A stretch of 64,000 nucleotides of DNA from Candidatus Nitrosopumilus sp. (GCA_029864335.1 JAOTTS010000001.1:42338-106337), one strand, 5' to 3'; shown: positions 47,721 to 56,080, numbered from the stretch's first letter. The notes: generated by a model from the letters alone, not told the origin. Numbers and translations are program-made.

Positions 47721-49349
47721 CTGGATCTAGAGAAAATTGAATCATCATTTGTCCCAACTAATGATCAAAAATGTTCAATAGCTAAACATGGAATGGTTTC
47801 ATCGGCATTTCCTGATGCTACAAAAGCTGGTGTTGAAATGCTCAAAAAAGGTGGCAATGCAGTTGATGCAGCATGTGCAGTTGCCATCGCTCTAGGCGTA
47901 TGTGAGCCTCAATCATCAGGTTTAGGAGGGCAATCACTAGCAATGCTTCATATTAATGGAAAAACAGTTGCCCTTGATGGCTCGAGTCGTGCACCGTCAC
48001 TTGCTCATGCATCATTTTTTGAAAAACGCTCTACTAGATTTGTGGGTTACAAAGCTTCTACAGTTCCAAGTACTCCAGCAGTTATAGGATATCTCAATAA
48101 GCATTATGGGAAACTAGATTGGGCAACAATAATTGAACCCTCGATTAGAATTGCAAAACGAGGTTACAGAATAACAGAATTACAACACGATATTCAAACA
48201 AAAAACCTACAAAAATTTTTTCGAGTGAAATCCAAATCTGGTGCTAAATATTTTCTCAAAGATGGTCTAGTCCCATATGATACAGGAGACTTATTTGTAC
48301 AAGATGATTTAACAGAACTTCTAAAACACATTAGTGAATACGGATATCAAACTTTCTATCATGGAATGATTGCAAAAAAAATCAATGAAGATATGCGAAT
48401 AAACGAGGGATTTTTGCATTCAGATGATCTTGCACTAATTCCAGAACCCATAGAAAGAAAACCACTGACCAGATCATATCGTGGAATTCAAATTGTTACT
48501 ATGCCCCCACCCACTGCAGGAAGAACTTTACTTTTAGTTTTAATGATATTAAATAATGTTTCATCAGGATTTCTTCGAAGCAAAAAACCAAATTCTTATC
48601 ATTTTGTAGCAGAGACTTTTCGCAAAGCGTTATCTCATAGATCTCAAAGACCATATGATCCAAATACTTATCATCAAACACGAGATAAAATACATCTTAG
48701 TTCAACTTTTGCTAGAACTCTTGCTGGTTCAATTAGAAATATAGTTGATCCTTCTCTTCCTTTTGTAGATACATCAAAAGATCCAGATGAAACAACACAC
48801 CTTTCAGTAATGGATGATGAAGGAAATGCAATTGGAATTACTCAATCAATAGAACTATCTTATGGTTCTAAAGCTGCTGCAGAAGGTTTAGGATTTCTCT
48901 ATAACAACTATATGTCCTGTTATGAATTTAAAAATCCAAACCATCCTTTCTATTTGAGACCAAATACATCACCTTGGACATCAGTATGTCCAACAATAGT
49001 GAATTATGACAACAAACCTCTAATGATACTTGGAAGTCCTGGAAGTTCCAGAATTTTTTCAGTTGTCAGTCATTTTCTTTCAAGAATCATTGATGGAAAC
49101 AATTCACTTGATATGGCTATGTTCAAGCCAAGAATTCATTGTTCTTTAGATGGCACCATTAGTATTGAAGAAGGGTTTGCTGATGGTGAAATGACTTCCT
49201 ACTTGGAAAAACTTGGTTACAACATTGACCTAAGGAAACGTTACTCGTTTTATCTTGGAGCAATTCACGCTGTACTAAAATGTCAAACAGGTGAAGGATT
49301 TCAAGGCGTTGCAGAAATTCGCCGTGATGGAACTGCAGAAGGGATATAA
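47721..49349 (+). CDS. Gamma-glutamyltransferase, copy 2
   Basis: The second copy, about 542 residues, aligns with the 27983 gene throughout: T358 in DETTHLSVMD is the autocleavage Thr, and LGSPGSSRIFS is the Gly loop. The frame's ATG at 47793 would drop 24 residues (LDLEKIESSF and on) that match copy 1, so translation probably begins at CTG 47721, placed 6 bases after GGAGGGG at 47708-47714. With that start, T358 numbers the same in both copies. No signal peptide. Confidence 0.85.
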   Translation: MDLEKIESSFVPTNDQKCSIAKHGMVSSAFPDATKAGVEMLKKGGNAVDAACAVAIALGVCEPQSSGLGGQSLAMLHINGKTVALDGSSRAPSLAHASFFEKRSTRFVGYKASTVPSTPAVIGYLNKHYGKLDWATIIEPSIRIAKRGYRITELQHDIQTKNLQKFFRVKSKSGAKYFLKDGLVPYDTGDLFVQDDLTELLKHISEYGYQTFYHGMIAKKINEDMRINEGFLHSDDLALIPEPIERKPLTRSYRGIQIVTMPPPTAGRTLLLVLMILNNVSSGFLRSKKPNSYHFVAETFRKALSHRSQRPYDPNTYHQTRDKIHLSSTFARTLAGSIRNIVDPSLPFVDTSKDPDETTHLSVMDDEGNAIGITQSIELSYGSKAAAEGLGFLYNNYMSCYEFKNPNHPFYLRPNTSPWTSVCPTIVNYDNKPLMILGSPGSSRIFSVVSHFLSRIIDGNNSLDMAMFKPRIHCSLDGTISIEEGFADGEMTSYLEKLGYNIDLRKRYSFYLGAIHAVLKCQTGEGFQGVAEIRRDGTAEGI

Positions 49350-49367
49350 TATAATTAATATTAACCC

Positions 49368-49640
49368 ATTTTCAATCCAACTATTCCTGAAGAATTAGAA
49401 AATGCACTACAAAATATAGGTAATCTTGTAGTGAAAGAAAGAGGAGGATATGGAGGAATGAGAACTGTAATTCCACATGATCATCCAAAATCTAAAAGAG
49501 GCACATTAATTAAAAAAATTAGAAAAGAGATTTCAGAAAAACATGATGACTGTATTTTACAAGAAACATTTAATTTTTCTACTGCTATTACTAGAGAATC
49601 ATTTAGTACATTAATCATGTACGATTCGTATGTTGATTAG
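49368..49640 (+). CDS. Small hypothetical protein after ggt copy 2
   Basis: About 90 residues if read from ATT 49368 (FNPTIPEELENALQNIGNL), or 69 from GTG 49431. The stretch KERGGYGGMRTVIPHDHPKS is basic and Gly-rich. The sequence before 49431 is coding-like, so the start is unclear. No recognised family. Confidence 0.5.
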   Translation: MFNPTIPEELENALQNIGNLVVKERGGYGGMRTVIPHDHPKSKRGTLIKKIRKEISEKHDDCILQETFNFSTAITRESFSTLIMYDSYVD

Positions 49641-49792
49641 ATTCTTTTCCTATTATGATCGAGATGGTCCACACGTTACTCCTGGCTGATTATCCAGATT
49701 TGCAAGACATGGGAGAATTATAAACAATTCTTCTGTTGGTGGAGTCAAAGACACCGGATTGTCAATCTGATTTAATAATTTTAAAAACCTGC

Positions 49793-49930
49793 TTAATGCC
49801 CTTCACGAATAAAGGTATTTTTATTATCTACAAAATTACCACAAGTTTCACAAAGCCAAAGTGTTGTATTTTCATCTTTCATCCATTTTGGAAGTCTTCG
49901 ATTATTGCATGTTTTGCAAAATAACGACAT
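49793..49930 (-). CDS. Small zinc-ribbon protein
   Basis: A 45-residue frame from ATG 49930 with FCKTCNNRRLPKW and LCETCGNF: two CxxC pairs about 23 residues apart, a compact zinc ribbon with a short linker. Function unknown. Confidence 0.6.
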   Translation of the reverse strand: MSLFCKTCNNRRLPKWMKDENTTLWLCETCGNFVDNKNTFIREGH

Positions 49931-49994
49931 AGTTCATTGTATTTTTCCCTCTATTTGTACCAGCGTTATTTTTCTAATTTGTAAAATTTTAGAT

Positions 49995-50354
49995 TTATTC
50001 ATGCCATATTGATTGAGTCTTTAGCCACGCAATCAAATCTTTATACAATTTGCTTTTTTGCATGTTTAAAACTCCAATTTCTAAATTAGTTGATGATTTT
50101 ACGGTTTTTGTATAATTTTCATATACTGCAAAAATTATCTTGTCTAGAAACATCTCATTTTGCATTTCTTTTTTAGCTAATTCTTCAGACTCAGTCATAG
50201 CAAAACTTGCAAATAAAACTCCGTCAACCCAATATGCGTTTGCTGCCTCCAGTGATGACATCATTCCAATAAGGTCGTCTAGGTTTAGTTTGATCATGTC
50301 TCGAACATAAATTCGATCATATGGTTTATGTACAAATTCTGTCATAAAATTCAT
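49995..50354 (-). CDS. Conserved hypothetical
   Basis: A 119-residue mostly helical protein (SLEAANAYWVDGVLFASFAM in the middle). Met-4 is an alternative start. No recognised domain. Divergent from the gene at 50416. Confidence 0.55.
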   Translation of the reverse strand: MNFMTEFVHKPYDRIYVRDMIKLNLDDLIGMMSSLEAANAYWVDGVLFASFAMTESEELAKKEMQNEMFLDKIIFAVYENYTKTVKSSTNLEIGVLNMQKSKLYKDLIAWLKTQSIWHE

Positions 50355-50415
50355 TTTTTATAGAGTCTTAATGAGTATTTGGAAATTTTATAACTAGTTT
50401 TTCTGTAATTGTAAT

Positions 50416-50652
50416 ATGAGTGAAAAATCTGATGATTTGTCTGAACATGATCTGTTTGTTACAGAGTTTCCAAAACAAAATTTTGGAATTGTGGACTTTC
50501 TGCAAGGTAGGGTTCATTTTGCACTTCTAGATCAAATGAAACTCATGAGTGCATCTGGTATGACTAAGATGCAAATCAAGGAAACAATCATTTTAACTGT
50601 CAGTGAAATTATTGAGAATTTTGAGCCTCAAAAAGAATCAAAAAGTTCTTGA
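50416..50652 (+). CDS. Small hypothetical protein
   Basis: A 78-residue protein, acidic at the start and with a helical middle (FLQGRVHFALLDQMKLMSA). Its end overlaps the convergent minus-strand micro-gene. No family recognised. Confidence 0.55.
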   Translation: MSEKSDDLSEHDLFVTEFPKQNFGIVDFLQGRVHFALLDQMKLMSASGMTKMQIKETIILTVSEIIENFEPQKESKSS

Positions 50653-50769
50653 ATCCATTTTTTCTGATTCTGCCATTATGATTTTATGACACTGACAGTA
50701 ACAATTTGTATGGGGCATATCATGATCATTTCTATACTTGCATTCTTTAGTGTGCTCTATCAATGACAT
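50638..50769 (-). CDS. Small zinc-finger-like protein
   Basis: A 43-residue frame from ATG 50769 with ECKYRNDHDMPHTNCYCQCH: Cys and His enough to bind one zinc ion. It converges on the previous gene with a 15-base overlap of ends. Confidence 0.45.
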   Translation of the reverse strand: MSLIEHTKECKYRNDHDMPHTNCYCQCHKIIMAESEKMDSRTF

Positions 50770-50787
50770 TTTTTAGAATCCTCTGTA

Positions 50788-51180
50788 CTATGCTTTTGTA
50801 GGATCACGGCTTAGTATGTTTAGGACATGTTCGACAATTTGCTTTTGCCCTCCTTCATGAACATCTGTTCTTGTTGTATCAGAACCCATGCTGATAAAAA
50901 TCAAATTCTGATCTCCTAATGGAAAAGTCATTCTAGTAATCTTTTCAAATGCCGCAACGGCATATAGCCCATTTCCGATTTTTGGACTCAACGCTTTTCG
51001 TCCCTTCCATGCATCTGCTGCTCTTTTCAATGATGCTTCAGTCTCTTCTTGAGATAGAAAATTTGTAATTCCTTCTCTGTGACTTGTGGCAAGTATGTTA
51101 CCTTCAGTATCTGTAATTATACTGTGTCTAATGTTGATGTCTGAATCCATTATTCTCTTTAGGAGATTTTCAAAATTCAT
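50788..51180 (-). CDS. Conserved hypothetical, roadblock/profilin-like
   Basis: A 130-residue protein with NIRHSIITDTEGNILATSH at residues 15-33 and LIFISMGSD late on, the strand pattern of roadblock/LC7-like folds and the same general layout as 15217-15609. Possible scaffold or small-GTPase-related protein in archaea; no catalytic residues. Confidence 0.55.
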   Translation of the reverse strand: MNFENLLKRIMDSDINIRHSIITDTEGNILATSHREGITNFLSQEETEASLKRAADAWKGRKALSPKIGNGLYAVAAFEKITRMTFPLGDQNLIFISMGSDTTRTDVHEGGQKQIVEHVLNILSRDPTKA

Positions 51181-51223
51181 ACCAGTTCTAAATCAAAATA
51201 TTACTTAAGTTATTCTAAAAATC

Positions 51224-51379
51224 TTATCCTTGATTTTTGTATTCAAAATAGTCTAAAAACGCTTCATTGAGGCTCTTTAGTAATGTTTCATCTTTAAATC
51301 CTGAATCTTTTAATTCATCCCATTTTTTTTCTATTTCTTTTTTTAAAGCATACAGTGTTCTTTTATCATCACAATGCAT
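51224..51379 (-). CDS. Small helical protein
   Basis: A 51-residue frame from ATG 51379 with a charged helix (YALKKEIEKKWDELKDSGFK), a second helix and an aromatic end. Regular heptad-like spacing argues it is real. No family recognised. Confidence 0.5.
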   Translation of the reverse strand: MHCDDKRTLYALKKEIEKKWDELKDSGFKDETLLKSLNEAFLDYFEYKNQG

Positions 51380-51453
51380 ATTGAATTAATCACAATCTCA
51401 AATTTATGGTTGTCTTTAAATCACTGATTGAACTGGAATTGTAATATTCTTTT

Positions 51454-51690
51454 TCACAATTCTTTATTTTTTAACAGTGTGAATTCTGCAATTATTACTG
51501 AAATCAATCCTGTTCCAACTCCAGAGTATAGCACTCCGTGAGGCGGTGTGAAAAATGTCTCAGGATCCCCTTAATTGTTGACTGGTAATGTCTCATCTAC
51601 CTCCCCATGTCTGTAAAATTGTTCCAAACATGGCAATTATTAGAACAATTATGATTAGTTTTGATGACAATACTATAATTTTCTTAATTT
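51454..51690 (-). pseudogene. Decayed integral membrane protein
   Basis: Minus-strand hydrophobic stretches (LIIIVLIIAMFGTILQTWGG and HGVLYSGVGTGLISVIIAEF) are joined through an in-frame TGA and a shift between frames. The second, starting PETFFTPPHGVLY, reads like a thaumarchaeal multi-helix membrane protein. The N-terminus has no clear start. Confidence 0.4.
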
Positions 51691-51699
51691 ATTTTGTGG

Positions 51700-52005
51700 A
51701 TATTATGAATGAAAAAATAAGGCTTTAGACGTTCTAAATTCCTTCAGTTGTTTTTTCTGATTTTTGCTTACATCAGCAGTTAAAACTGTATGTGGAATTC
51801 AATCTTGAAATTTCAATCATCTGAAATGAGCGAAGAGATTCCAATTGCTTCTTCCCATGATGATTGGTTATTGTTATCTTGCATAGTATAGTCTAGAAAA
51901 TTTTCTATTTAATACAGATGAATGATTTATCAGTATCAATACTATGTACAAATTAGTAGTGATTCTTTATATCTAAATTAAATTATTTTTAATACCCGAC
52001 CATGG
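51700..52005. other. Gene-poor spacer
   Basis: No gene supported. Two overlapping short frames of about 20 codons exist on opposite strands near 51825-51900, but neither is convincing. Sequence is AT-rich. Confidence 0.35.
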
Positions 52006-52046
52006 ATGGTGAGAAATTCAAATCTATTGATTTTGAATCTCACCAT
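52006..52046 (-). terminator. Hairpin immediately after a stop codon
   Basis: ATGGTGAGA at 52006-52014 pairs perfectly with TCTCACCAT at 52038-52046, and pairing extends inward through a one-base bulge and TTTGAA/TTCAAA. It starts 4 bases after the stop of the minus-strand gene 52051-52533, so it is probably that gene's 3-prime structure. No long T-run follows on the minus strand. Confidence 0.5.
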
Positions 52047-52050
52047 TTTC

Positions 52051-52533
52051 TTAATCTGGATTTTGTAAACTAGCAGTTTTTTCGTAAAAGTATTCTTGTT
52101 TTTTTAACTCTTTTTCAGAAATTATCCTACATTTTCTCATTGGGACTAATCTTGAAATTTGTTCATATGTGTTCATATCTCTGATATCTGCAGCATAAGC
52201 AATTTGCAGTAGAGGCGATTTTTCTTCAATCATTGGCTTTGCTTGTTCATATCCTCCACTTTGTCTCATTCCAGTTCTAAATAGTCCTACATGTGTACTG
52301 CTTTTTGAAATCTGAGGATCTTCATAACAGCATATGGCAAACTCGTCATCATCTTTTTCAATTATTGTTAATCGGGTAAATTTATCACTCCAATCTTCCA
52401 CTTCTTTGGCGATTAGCATGGCCTCATTCTTATCCTCAAATACAGTTGAAACTACTAGTCTGTCTTTTTCATATGCCCATGATATTCCATAGAAATTTCT
52501 GTGCCAATCAATGTCAAAAGACATGTTTTTCAT
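52051..52533 (-). CDS. Conserved hypothetical protein
   Basis: A 160-residue soluble protein with an alternating beta/alpha pattern (LVVSTVFEDKNEAMLIAKEV, LTIIEKDDDEFAICCYEDP). No domain recognised. It ends at a strong hairpin. The start is ATG 52533; Met-4 is an alternative. Confidence 0.6.
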   Translation of the reverse strand: MKNMSFDIDWHRNFYGISWAYEKDRLVVSTVFEDKNEAMLIAKEVEDWSDKFTRLTIIEKDDDEFAICCYEDPQISKSSTHVGLFRTGMRQSGGYEQAKPMIEEKSPLLQIAYAADIRDMNTYEQISRLVPMRKCRIISEKELKKQEYFYEKTASLQNPD

Positions 52534-52641
52534 CTGAAAATTATCAAATTAATGCTTTCGAATTTAACATAATTTATTAGAATTCTAAGACGTATTTTTA
52601 TTTAGAATAAAACAATCTACAAAAATAAGATTAGATGCGAG

Positions 52642-52767
52642 TTATAGTGGTTTTAATTCACATTCGCATTCTTCTCGCTTTCCACAAAATGGACAATTAC
52701 AATCACAATAAATCAACGTTTGATTGCATGATGAACATTTTGTATACTCTGCAAAATCCTCTCTCAA
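52642..52767 (-). CDS. Small Cys-rich zinc-ribbon protein
   Basis: About 41 residues from TTG 52767. Cysteines are dense: CSSC, CDCNCPFCGK and CEC, enough for two zinc sites. Coding-like sequence continues a little upstream of TTG without ATG/GTG. Function unknown. Confidence 0.45.
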   Translation of the reverse strand: MREDFAEYTKCSSCNQTLIYCDCNCPFCGKREECECELKPL

Positions 52768-52892
52768 AATAACTGACCTCTCATGACAACTATATTGTTC
52801 AAAAACTGATAAATCACTCTACTTGATTTCTGAAAATTAGTTTTATTTTTTGATTTGAATTAAACAAATTTTTACAAACTCCTTCAAATTTC

Positions 52893-52900
52893 TTTTATAT
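52893..52900 (+). promoter_or_regulatory. TATA box for candidate RNA at 52922
   Basis: TTTTATAT lies about 25-29 bases upstream of the hairpin at 52922, the usual archaeal TATA-to-start distance. It makes the hairpin a likely independent transcript. Confidence 0.45.
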
Positions 52901-52921
52901 CTTGAGTCTAAGATAATGTTG

Positions 52922-52975
52922 ACGCCTTCGTATAGTGGTCTAGGCATGCTATAAACGACCACTATTCCAAGACGT
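52922..52975 (+). ncRNA. Candidate 54-nt hairpin RNA with T-run
   Basis: ATAGTGGTC at 52932-52940 pairs with GACCACTAT at 52957-52965 (9 bp); outside it ACG, CTT and G also pair, separated by single mismatches, to 52922/52975. The loop (52941-52956) contains the self-complementary GCATGC, which could pair loop-to-loop. A T-run follows at 52975-52979. The stop of a minus-strand zinc-finger gene begins 2 bases beyond, so it could instead serve as a bidirectional terminator. Confidence 0.45.
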
Positions 52976-52977
52976 TT

Positions 52978-53127
52978 TTAATCTCGTTTTTTCAATAATG
53001 CACCTTCTGGTGTTTTCTCTTTATTGGATTCCCAATGCCAATTATGATGTTTCTTCCAATGACTCTCTAATTCTTTAGTGGTGGGTTCTTTACCTAGTGG
53101 GGTTCCGCATAGTTTACACTGCTTCAT
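52978..53127 (-). CDS. Small zinc-finger-like protein
   Basis: A 49-residue frame from ATG 53127 with CKLCGTPLGKE near the start, then HWKKHHNWHW and a basic tail. The C2 pair plus His could bind zinc. It ends at the strong hairpin at 52922-52975. Confidence 0.55.
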   Translation of the reverse strand: MKQCKLCGTPLGKEPTTKELESHWKKHHNWHWESNKEKTPEGALLKKRD

Positions 53128-53203
53128 TTGCTTTCTCCTTTTTCTTCTTTTTTGATTTAATTATTGGATGACATTGTACAGGAAGATTTTCATCATTGTC
53201 CAT
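53114..53203 (-). CDS. Lys-rich micro-protein
   Basis: 29 residues from ATG 53203, ending in SKKKKKEKANEAV. It overlaps the following zinc-finger gene's start by 14 bases, as in an operon. Low support because of its size. Confidence 0.35.
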   Translation of the reverse strand: MDNDENLPVQCHPIIKSKKKKKEKANEAV

Positions 53204-53266
53204 GGTCACACTAATCTTACATTGTACAAAATTAAGAGTTTTGTAATGAGAATAATTCCTGAATTT

Positions 53267-53605
53267 TTATTTCTTTTTTGAAATTGATTTTTTCTTTTTT
53301 TCAGTACTATATTTTTCTCTTTTTCTTCTTTTTTCCAAATCCATAATAGAGTAAATTTTTCCAGTTTCACACAACTTCATTTCTCCTGAAAACTCGTCAT
53401 GAATTGATTCTAGTAAGCCAGTTGATAGTAACTCTCCTACAATATTCCACGCAGTATCTTCTGAAATTTCAAATTTGTAAGGAATTGTTGAAACTTTGGT
53501 AAAATAACCATTATTTGAATTTCTTAAAATGAATTGTTCTATTTTTTGCTCTGTTGTTAACGAAGGTTCTTTTTTGAATCTTCTAAATGATCTTCTTTCA
53601 GACAA
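53267..53605 (-). CDS. Winged-helix-like small protein
   Basis: A 112-residue protein with a predicted helix-turn-helix (FTKVSTIPYKFEISEDTAWN, then a wing and recognition helix) and Lys-rich ends. A DNA-binding role is possible. The C-terminus SISKKK is strongly basic. Confidence 0.55.
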   Translation of the reverse strand: MSERRSFRRFKKEPSLTTEQKIEQFILRNSNNGYFTKVSTIPYKFEISEDTAWNIVGELLSTGLLESIHDEFSGEMKLCETGKIYSIMDLEKRRKREKYSTEKKKKSISKKK

Positions 53606-53638
53606 TATTTTTCCCAGTATTGTCTAGTATTTTAGTAA

Positions 53639-54229
53639 TCATTTAGAGTTGATTGTATCTGGATCATTGTTTCCTGGCAAATATTTGTCACCTAAATGCT
53701 CTTTCATTTTATCATCAAATTCTTCTTGTAAACGGATAAGGTATATTTCAGCTTCTGTCTCATCATCTGGAATTCCTGTATCTACATCATAATTGAAACC
53801 TGTTGCAAGATGATAAAATTCCTCAAAGAATTCTTTGCAGTCAATTACATCTGCATTGGAATCTATTGAAACAACCAAACAGTTGTCTTCAACTCTAAAA
53901 TTAAGGCAAACCTCCTCTTCAATCACAATATCTGCCATTACGGCCATGAGGTATGGGATATGCTGATTCTCGAGCCTGTCCTGGCCTTTATTTGCTATCC
54001 ATAATTCGTTTCCATTTATCAAATTATCAAAAGTTCGAACAGTTACATCCCTAATCTCCGAATCAGTAAATGCTAATTTTGATTTCCATGATTGCGCACC
54101 ATAATTTCCTAGTTCGGCATAAACAACATCAAATCTTTGGTTTTCATTTATCTGCTCAAATTCCCATACCTGCTTGTTAGTCCACATAGGTGAAGACGCC
54201 TCAATTAATTTTCTTGTTCTGTGATCCAA
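53639..54229 (-). CDS. Hypothetical protein, 196 residues
   Basis: An acidic alpha/beta protein (MADIVIEEEVCLNFRVEDNC in the middle, LRLQEEFDDKMKEH-like near the end). No recognised domain. It lies in the middle of a minus-strand run of small genes (52.6-54.5 kb). Confidence 0.55.
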   Translation of the reverse strand: MDHRTRKLIEASSPMWTNKQVWEFEQINENQRFDVVYAELGNYGAQSWKSKLAFTDSEIRDVTVRTFDNLINGNELWIANKGQDRLENQHIPYLMAVMADIVIEEEVCLNFRVEDNCLVVSIDSNADVIDCKEFFEEFYHLATGFNYDVDTGIPDDETEAEIYLIRLQEEFDDKMKEHLGDKYLPGNNDPDTINSK

Positions 54230-54270
54230 CGAACATTTTTTATTATTCTGATGTTTATTCCTATCTTAAA

Positions 54271-54474
54271 CTAACTAATTCCTGATTTGAGGTATTCTAG
54301 TGTGCATTCAGCAAGTTCTTTGTCTGAATGCTTTTTTATGTCATGTTTACAATTTGGGCAATTACCTGTTTGTTCTTCATCATATTCATCCCCAACTTGT
54401 TTCATACAACATTCCATTAATTCTGATGTAGAGTGAGATTCCATCAAAAGTTTACATGTGGGACATTCAGTCAA
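54271..54474 (-). CDS. Small two-module zinc-knuckle protein
   Basis: A 67-residue protein with ECPTCKLLMESHS and NCPNCKHDIKKHS, two copies of a C-x2-C...H-S motif, each followed by an acidic helix with Cys (MECC, AECT). An internal duplication; likely two zinc sites. Function unknown. Confidence 0.6.
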   Translation of the reverse strand: MTECPTCKLLMESHSTSELMECCMKQVGDEYDEEQTGNCPNCKHDIKKHSDKELAECTLEYLKSGIS

Positions 54475-54536
54475 TTACAAATTTTGTCTTTATTTGATTA
54501 TTAATAAATTATATTTAATTTCTCTGAAGCATTATT

Positions 54537-54791
54537 GTGAATCTAGTTGATAAATTCAAAAACAAATTACGATGTACTTGTAATGATGTGGTGACTTTTG
54601 AAATAATTGATGACATTGAATGTGACTGGGGAAATCATTTGGTAATACAGTGTCCTAATTGTGAAGAACTTTTTAGTATAGATAATCAATGTCCTGCTTT
54701 TCAAAATATCTCAAAATTAGAAAATTCTAACACAGGATTGTATTCAAAAGATGAACTTGAGAATTACGTCTCTCATTCACATCCAAATTGA
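54537..54791 (+). CDS. Small zinc-ribbon-like protein
   Basis: An 84-residue protein from GTG 54537 with CTCN near the start and CPNCEELFSIDNQC in the middle. Probably one zinc site. Divergent from 54271-54474. Confidence 0.55.
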   Translation: MNLVDKFKNKLRCTCNDVVTFEIIDDIECDWGNHLVIQCPNCEELFSIDNQCPAFQNISKLENSNTGLYSKDELENYVSHSHPN

Positions 54792-55001
54792 AATCTTTTG
54801 GCCACAGATGACTTGGTTATCAATGTCGTATCAGATCACCAACATTCCAGATTATCCATGGCAATATTTTTGATTTTAAAGTATACTTAAAATAAAAAAA
54901 AGTATGTAAAAATTGATTCATGCAATCAAAAGATTAACTCTATGAATTTACTAATTTTTCTATATACAGTCCTAGGTGCTGATATGATTCTTGCTTAGGT
55001 A

Positions 55002-55166
55002 ATGAGTGGAATTTTTGTGATTTTTATAGTAATAGGCATAATTGGATTTGCAGGGTATACTGATATTTTGCCATTTGATATTAGTAACAAATCTGTCAAA
55101 TTAACACCAACAGTTGAGAATATTCAGCAAATTTCCAATGTTTTGGGGGGAGTGAAAATCAGATGA
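55002..55166 (+). CDS. Small membrane-anchored protein
   Basis: 54 residues from ATG 55002 with one hydrophobic helix (FVIFIVIGIIGFAGYTDIL) and a polar tail. Its stop overlaps the next ATG as ATGA, indicating a two-gene unit with the J-domain fragment. Confidence 0.45.
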   Translation: MSGIFVIFIVIGIIGFAGYTDILPFDISNKSVKLTPTVENIQQISNVLGGVKIR

Positions 55167-55247
55167 TTAATTATTCATTTTACGATGTTCTTCAAATCTC
55201 AGACAAGTAATTCAATAAATGCATTAAAAAAAGCAATTACTACATAG
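55163..55247 (+). pseudogene. J-domain (DnaJ-like) N-terminal remnant
   Basis: MINYSFYDVLQISDK matches the start of a J-domain. The frame stops at TAA 55208, while the next frame (NSINALKKAITT, stop TAG at 55245) looks like the following helix. There is no HPD motif, so the J-domain function is lost. Confidence 0.4.
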
Positions 55248-55380
55248 GAATCTAATAATTCACAATGATTTACTGAATCAGAAAATCATAATTGAGAACA
55301 AGTAGCAAGAATATTTTTTGCCAATACAAACTGGGCTTGTAACATGTAATTCTGTTTTATTTTGAATTCTAAGTCATTGT

Positions 55381-55572
55381 GTGTTGAATATCTCAATTGG
55401 CGCTGTTGGTTACAATGATGATTTTATGGAAAATGATTAGAATATGATTGCCAACATTTTGATGCATGAAATTGGCCATGCAATCCTAACTTCAAAATTT
55501 CACAATAATTATCCAAATAATAAAATAAATCCAACTGCTAAAGCTGCAACTGAGATTCCCATAGTGATGTAA
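55381..55572 (+). pseudogene. Metalloprotease (zincin) remnant
   Basis: The frame (SIGAVGYNDDFMEND, TAG at 55438-55440, then MIANILMHEIGHAILTSKF) contains the HEIGH zinc motif, but has an in-frame stop 10 codons before it and no clear start. The end overlaps a minus-strand membrane micro-gene. A decayed relative of the protease at 57090 is possible. Confidence 0.45.
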
Positions 55573-55586
55573 AATCTAGTATTCAT
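55509..55586 (-). CDS. Single-helix membrane micro-protein
   Basis: 25 residues from ATG 55586 with a hydrophobic helix (GISVAALAVGFILLF). Similar one-helix micro-proteins occur at 40231 and 55835. Function unknown. Confidence 0.4.
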   Translation of the reverse strand: MNTRFYITMGISVAALAVGFILLFG

Positions 55587-55695
55587 CGATGATCCTAAAT
55601 TCTTCTAAAATTAATAGGTAATCCAGACTTGGGAAAGTAATTCACGGATGCATACAGATGGAATTAAAAGTGGACATGTCAGAAAATTATGTCGG

Positions 55696-55752
55696 TTCGT
55701 AACTGTTGGAAGAACCTGAAATCAATTATGGAGTAGGAAATTTCTAAACTGA
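55696..55752. repeat. Diverged repeat, copy 1
   Basis: About 57 bases similar to 58555-58614. Both carry GAAGAACC, ATCAATTAT and GAAATTTCTAAACTGA in order. In one frame both read LLEEPEINY before stops, so they look like remnants of the end of a duplicated gene. Confidence 0.5.
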
Positions 55753-55834
55753 TTTTGATTTTTTGGATGATAGCGTTTTCTTTCTAGTTTTTAACGAGGA
55801 ATTATTGGAGAAAGTATCAGTTAACAAGGTATTA

Positions 55835-55906
55835 TCATTTAAAGTATGCCAGATAAGACAAGATTATCGCAAAGATAGTAACCCCAAATCCAATTGGACT
55901 TAACAT
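55835..55906 (-). CDS. Single-helix micro-protein
   Basis: 23 residues from ATG 55906, almost all hydrophobic (GFGVTIFAIILSYLAYF). Plausible membrane micro-protein; short, so uncertain. Confidence 0.3.
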   Translation of the reverse strand: MLSPIGFGVTIFAIILSYLAYFK

Positions 55907-56080
55907 GTATTCTAGTCGCAAAAATCACTATTTTGAGTTCAGAGTGTAAAATGTTTGATTATCTTCAGATTTTTTATCACTTGGCATCTCTAGGAAATAC
56001 TATGTTATTATAAAAAAAGTCTGAATTTACTTTTGGTTCAAACAAGAGCCATCAAACTTTCTTTTTTCTAATTACTTCTC

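Larger units (their letters stand above)
55587..56080. other. Gene-poor stretch with one diverged repeat
   Basis: The only supported items are the repeat at 55696-55752 and a 23-residue hydrophobic frame at 55835-55906 on the minus strand. The rest is AT-rich with no convincing gene. Confidence 0.4.
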
